In this document: positions 60,101-64,000 of the stretch, piece by piece
Numbering within the stretch: position 1 is the stretch's first letter
How the letters are laid out: every line of letters begins with the position of its first letter
Assembly (NCBI RefSeq): GCF_021134715.1
Contig: NC_060023.1
Location: 3,782,001 to 3,846,000 of the forward strand
Reading direction: 5' to 3'
Length of the DNA stretch: 64,000 nucleotides
Source of the DNA: Daphnia pulex
Taxonomy: Eukaryota > Arthropoda > Branchiopoda > Diplostraca > Daphniidae
Translations under genes and position numbers: made by a program
The notes under the pieces: generated by a model
The model's input: only the letters and a program-made list of their open reading frames with translations
What the model was told of the DNA's origin: nothing
Databases searched by the model: none

Positions 60101-61853
60101 TGTTGGGAATTTATTGCATCCCAACAGTGATCGACATTATTGCTATTGTTAATTCTGTGTAATTTGTAGGGACCTCAACAGAGGGCCCCAATTTTACCCT
60201 CTCTTCCCATTCAATCTATTGTTCCCTACCCTACTCAACCCTAAACCAACTATTGAAATACCAAAATGCTGTATTATACGGCAGTGTGAAATATAAGGAC
60301 GAACTAGCAACAACAAAGGTGTCATCTCTTATCTCAATCTTGGAAGTTGAACGGTCGACACCGCCAACAAGAGTTCCATTTCCAACATGGTCCTTCGAAC
60401 CGGAGTTTTCTCCAACCAGTGTTAAGTTAGTTTCGCTCTATCACACTCAAATCTTTCTCTCGTTATCTCCTTTTGCTTAATCATTGCCGCCATTTATCAA
60501 AGAAAATTGTGTTTAATTATGGCAGGTCAGTCATTTATTAGAATCTTTTTCTCTCTCTCTGAGTTTAACTTGTTCTCAGGGGTCTAGTAAGCAAATAGAT
60601 CCCTCTAAACAGTAAATTATTTTTCTTCTCTCTCTTGAATTAAAGCTAAAATATTTCCTCAAAGTTTCTTAAAATTAAAATAGGATTCCTAAATCATTTT
60701 TGAAGGGGGATTTCTTTTTTTGTCACGTAAATTATCATCGCCTAAGTTGATTATTCTCTCTTCCCTTTCAACAAATTTTTTTTTTTTGGGGGGATATTGC
60801 TTTCCAATATCTAAGATTGGGCAAACTTGGGAACTTCCCTACCTCTTTAACGTGTTCACCTCGTGTGAGCCTTAGGTTAAATTCCCTCTCTATCTCTTGA
60901 TACGCCTCCCGGCATTGTAAAAACGAATCTCAGCTGATTGGGTTCACTGCCCGTTCTTTAAAAATGGGATAACGCGGGAATCTCTTTCCTTTCAAGAATT
61001 TTTTTTTGGGGGGGCTTGCTTCCCTACCTCTTAGATTGGGAAAACGCGGGAACTTCTCTAACCCTTCAATGAGTTCGCCTCGTGTGAGCCCCAGGGTGAA
61101 AAGACTTAAATAAATTATCGCTCTCTTTGCTATGGCCTTAGACCATTTCCCGAAAACAAATCTCTCTCATTTTTTGAATTAATTTGCATTGTTTGTTATT
61201 CAATCATTTGGGTAAATCTCTCTCTGTCTCAGAAGGCACAACGATCTCTCTAAATACGACAGAAAAATATTCTCTTTTTTGGGGGGCTAGGCCGGTTTCC
61301 CCTTTAAACTGGAAAAAACGCGGGAAAATTCTCTACCCTTTCAACGCGTTCGCCTCGTGTGCGCCTTAGGGTGATTAAAACTTGAATTTTTTTTCTCTCT
61401 CTCTATTTACAAAGGCCTTCCGCCATTTCGAAACAAATCTCGCGCTCTTACGCTCTTGCATTTTTTGTTTGCTTAAAGGGAAATCTTTCTCTTTTTCTGA
61501 GAAGGCACAAAGCGCCCTCTGAGCACAAAATTGGGAATTAGAAACCGCCGTCTTGCGGCAAAAACTCTTTAAATTCTCTTTCCTAAAAATTGTTATTATG
61601 CCGTTTGTGGGATTGTAAGGAGCTAGAAAATTACCCTAGCTCCAAAATCATTCAGTTTTTGCAGATATCTTCACATAAAGGAATTCAAAGAAAGTGGAAA
61701 AGACAGCAGAATTTAATTCGGCACCACGAATCTCCGAAGACCGAGCAGAACAACAAACAAAAAGGCTAATCAACTTAATCAAAACATTAATTTAAACTAA
61801 TTATCTTCTTTTCGTACTCTCAGCAGCTCCTTAGGAGCCACCTCCAACTCACA
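60101..61853 (+). repeat. 5' LTR plus leader
   Basis: Starts TGTTGGGAAT. The LTR 3' end and primer-binding site cannot be fixed without the second LTR. A hairpin ggagctag...ctagctcc (61619-61643) may be in the R/U5 part. Pyrimidine-rich tetramer tracts (tctctc) are frequent. Confidence 0.7.
60776..61380 (+). repeat. Triplicated segment within the LTR
   Basis: Three direct copies (60776-60880, 60998-61103, 61270-61380), each with a T-run/G-run, then aacgcgggaa-like, then cgcctcgtgtgagcc-like and agggtgaaa-like blocks. Spacing is about 220-270 bp. Confidence 0.8.
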
Positions 61854-63845
61854 ATGGCTCCAAATTACGCAAGAACTTTAATTAAAAAGCATATCACCCG
61901 TATCATTAACCTCGTCGAAACGTACAAATCAACAGAAATGACGTTGGAAGCGTTTATCGAAGTCGAAAAATTAGAAAAAAAGCTAGATGGATTCTACAAA
62001 ACTTATGAGATATTCTCAAAAAGGGTCCAGGCTGAAATGTACAAAGAAGGCGAAGACCAAGAAGAGATCAATGCAGACATCGACACCATGTACCAAACAA
62101 TGGACGATGTTATTGTCGCCAAAATTCACATCTTAAAGAAAAAACGAAGAGAATGGTTAGACAAACTCGAAAAGGAAGCAGATGACGAAGAATGGGAGAA
62201 GGACAGAGAAAGAATGCTCCAAATTCTCCAACATCAGGCAGCAACCCAGGCAGCAAACCAGGCAGCAACCCAAGCACAACTCAATCGGGACATAATCAGT
62301 CAGGTGATCGCAGCCATCTCAACAGCCTTTTCAGTGCCCGTCGCTCCAGGAGATGTCAACTTATCACCAACAGCTTCTCAGGAGCCAGCTTCTCAAACAA
62401 ATCCAGTAATAGAGTCAATTCTCAAAACCCTCTCAACATCTCAATTTGCAGCAGTATTAGTGCCAAACCCAACTCCACTAGAAGTGTCGTCGCTTACGAC
62501 AACAAGCTGTAGTTTTCAAAACACCCCTTCATACCAGTCAAAAGAAAATATCCAGACGGAAGAAAAAGAGACTGGAACGGCCAGTCTCCCTCACCCACCG
62601 AAAAAAGGAGACTCACTCTCGGATTCTCCGGATGGGCCAGACGGATATCCCGACAAAAAAAGGTTTGAAAGGAACGAAATAAAAGAAAATAATTCCTTTG
62701 TTTCAAAGTTAGAAAACTCAGCAAATCTGGAAGGAGCAGAAAAAATCCCATCATCGAACGCGAAAAGTTGCTACAGCGACCAAAACGTCAAATCAGCCCA
62801 GTCAAAAGAAGTCCCGATGGAAAAGGAGCCTGGAACAGCCAGTCTCCAACAACGACCAAAAAAAGGGCTATCAATCTCAGATATTCCGGTCAAATCCAGT
62901 GGAAACAAAGACGAAAAAAGGTTTGAAGACGAGCTGAAAGCAACTAACCTCAAATTTGCAAACTTAGATGGTGTAGATGCAGTGGAGTCCAAAAATCTCT
63001 TGAGCTCCTCTAGCAACGAAAAAACTGCTTGCACACTCATTATTCAAGAAGCTCCAGCTACTCCGGCAGAAGCTCCTCGTCCTCTCATTATTCTAGAAGC
63101 TCCAGCTACTCCGGCAGAAGCTCCTGGTACTCTCAATCTTCAAAAAGCTCCAGCCAATCCGGCAGAAGCTCCTCACTCTCTTAGTCATCAAGAAACTCCT
63201 ACTTATCAAGCAGAAGTTCCTGACACATTCAATTGTCTAAAAACTAAAGATTCAATTATTAGGATTCCGCCAGCCGGCTCCAAAGAAAAGGATATTCCTA
63301 CCTTTCTTTTTTTCCCCTCGGGAAGGCCAGCTGCATCGCTGGAAACACTTAACTCTTTTCCGAGTCAACTTAAACAAACCAACTTCTCTTCTTCTGGAAA
63401 TTTATCATCGTCGCCAGAAATCCAGGAAGCTTCGAAAGAAAATCCTCAAGAAGCCGCTGCATTTGTCAATTCAACAAACGTAGAAAGCAACCAAGAAATC
63501 ATTCCGAAGTTCAGATCGCCGTGCAGTCAAGCAGCAATTCTTCCGGAATTGGCCAATCAACAAAACTCAATGAAACGGAAGCGCTTGGAGCCAGTAAAAC
63601 CAGCTCCTAAACGCATCTCAAGGTTACCAAGTATAGAAGAACATCTCATCAACCAGTTGCTGTTCTCTTATTCGTTAACCCAGGTACCAAACAAAATCGT
63701 TTCACATCTACTAAAAAATATTCTTGTGTTAAAGGACATTGAAGAAGATTCCAACACACACCAATCGGTATGGGATCCTGGTGGCAAACTTCCAAAGAGT
63801 CAGCCAACTCTCAATCGGAATCAAATGGAATGGACAATTAACTGA
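61854..63845 (+). CDS. Gag-like structural protein of the LTR element
   Basis: Uninterrupted 663-codon ORF, starting MAPNYARTLIKKHITRII. The first 130 residues are helical and charged, with heptad-like patterning (residues 40-115), like the DUF1759-type N-terminal Gag domain of Pao/BEL elements. A Gln/Ala run (QAATQAANQAATQ, about 127-139) follows, then a long low-complexity Ser/Pro/Lys region to the C-terminus. Two internal repeats are visible: a unit of about 80 residues present twice (from GTASLPHPPKKG and GTASLQQRPKKG), and a 17-residue unit near 397-460 present four times (EAPATPAEAP). No CCHC zinc knuckle, no protease D-T-G and no RT motif. The ORF is intact while all other retroelement genes in the window are broken, suggesting a young insertion or selection. 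Confidence 0.75.
   Translation: MAPNYARTLIKKHITRIINLVETYKSTEMTLEAFIEVEKLEKKLDGFYKTYEIFSKRVQAEMYKEGEDQEEINADIDTMYQTMDDVIVAKIHILKKKRREWLDKLEKEADDEEWEKDRERMLQILQHQAATQAANQAATQAQLNRDIISQVIAAISTAFSVPVAPGDVNLSPTASQEPASQTNPVIESILKTLSTSQFAAVLVPNPTPLEVSSLTTTSCSFQNTPSYQSKENIQTEEKETGTASLPHPPKKGDSLSDSPDGPDGYPDKKRFERNEIKENNSFVSKLENSANLEGAEKIPSSNAKSCYSDQNVKSAQSKEVPMEKEPGTASLQQRPKKGLSISDIPVKSSGNKDEKRFEDELKATNLKFANLDGVDAVESKNLLSSSSNEKTACTLIIQEAPATPAEAPRPLIILEAPATPAEAPGTLNLQKAPANPAEAPHSLSHQETPTYQAEVPDTFNCLKTKDSIIRIPPAGSKEKDIPTFLFFPSGRPAASLETLNSFPSQLKQTNFSSSGNLSSSPEIQEASKENPQEAAAFVNSTNVESNQEIIPKFRSPCSQAAILPELANQQNSMKRKRLEPVKPAPKRISRLPSIEEHLINQLLFSYSLTQVPNKIVSHLLKNILVLKDIEEDSNTHQSVWDPGGKLPKSQPTLNRNQMEWTIN
63046..63225 (+). 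repeat. 51-bp tandem repeat x4 in the Gag ORF
   Basis: Four in-frame copies of gctccagctactccggcaga-containing units; encoded unit EAPATPAEAP plus seven variable residues. Later copies are increasingly diverged. Confidence 0.9.
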
Positions 63846-63980
63846 ATCCGTAGCCAGTCAACGAAACAGCTCCTCTTAATCCAGGCCATCCATCTTCAAC
63901 CGCATTTTCAGATCTCCAATCCAACGGATATCAAGTCGATCAGGATGTCGAGCCAATTGAACGGGCTCTACTGGGGAGTG

Positions 63981-64000
63981 TGTTGGGAATTTATTGCATC
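63981..64000 (+). repeat. Start of 3' LTR
   Basis: Twenty bases identical to the 5' LTR start at 60101; truncated by the window end. Confidence 0.85.

Larger units (their letters stand above)
60101..64000 (+). mobile_element. Gag-only LTR retrotransposon (BEL/Pao-like), 3' LTR cut by window edge
   Basis: The sequence tgttgggaatttattgcatc at 60101 recurs at 63981-64000, marking the starts of the two LTRs. Between them lie the LTR body and leader, one long Gag ORF, and only 135 bp from its stop to the next LTR. That tail contains a short purine tract (ggggag) next to the LTR, as expected for the plus-strand primer. No protease, RT or integrase fits. Confidence 0.8.

Overview
This window looks like a chromosome segment from a small-genome arthropod, most probably a branchiopod crustacean such as Daphnia. 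The reasons are an AT-rich background, compact genes with introns of roughly 55-110 bp, an arthropod ecdysteroid-synthesis P450, and a mixture of Pao/BEL, Gypsy, DIRS, R2-like LINE, hAT and PIF/Harbinger remnants. The species call is an inference.

The first 11 kb holds the only three genes I regard as intact host genes. An 8-exon mitochondrial-clan cytochrome P450 closely resembling Disembodied/CYP302A1 (926-3113, +) runs tail-to-tail into a two-exon alpha-1,4-glycosyltransferase of the A4GALT type (3331-4687, -). A ten-exon ankyrin-repeat protein with a SOCS-box-like C-terminus and an N-myristoylation-type start follows (7798-10480, +). Both multi-exon models splice in frame from start to stop.

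From about 11.1 kb onward the window is mostly mobile DNA and its debris. The most striking piece is a 6.64 kb element (13495-20138) with long terminal inverted repeats. It carries one spliced minus-strand gene whose protein has an N-terminal Cys/His region, a long conserved middle part and a C-terminal domain with FEN1/XPG-like acidic motifs. This copy is broken by several frameshifts. It sits inside a minus-strand R2-like LINE (12194-13480 and about 20583-21075), and its inverted repeats run on into LINE-derived flank. Further along come Pao/BEL pol fragments (21490-21970, 47630-48600), a foldback element with tRNA-like sequences (23348-24910), a gene-like locus with a duplicated exon (24930-26150), and a 955 bp MITE inside a degenerate exon (33729-34682). 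There are also two hAT remnants (32714-33223, 39621-41440), two PIF/Harbinger remnants, tandem Gypsy gag copies (42456-45440), and a minus-strand multi-exon gene or pseudogene (about 49850-52830). Several arrays of short G/C-rich words (28760-29075, 53885-54003, 54757-55165) resemble transposon ends.

The last 4 kb is an LTR retrotransposon. A 5' LTR starting at 60101 is followed by an uninterrupted 663-codon Gag-like ORF (61854-63845), and a second copy of the LTR start lies at 63981. The stretch between the LTRs therefore has no room for pol, and this is a gag-only element. A DIRS-type RNase H remnant lies just upstream (59040-59720).

Nothing here forms an operon or a prokaryote-style system, and I saw no CRISPR array and no intact tRNA or rRNA gene. 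The three host genes act independently: ecdysteroid synthesis in mitochondria, Golgi glycosylation, and probable ubiquitin-ligase substrate recognition.
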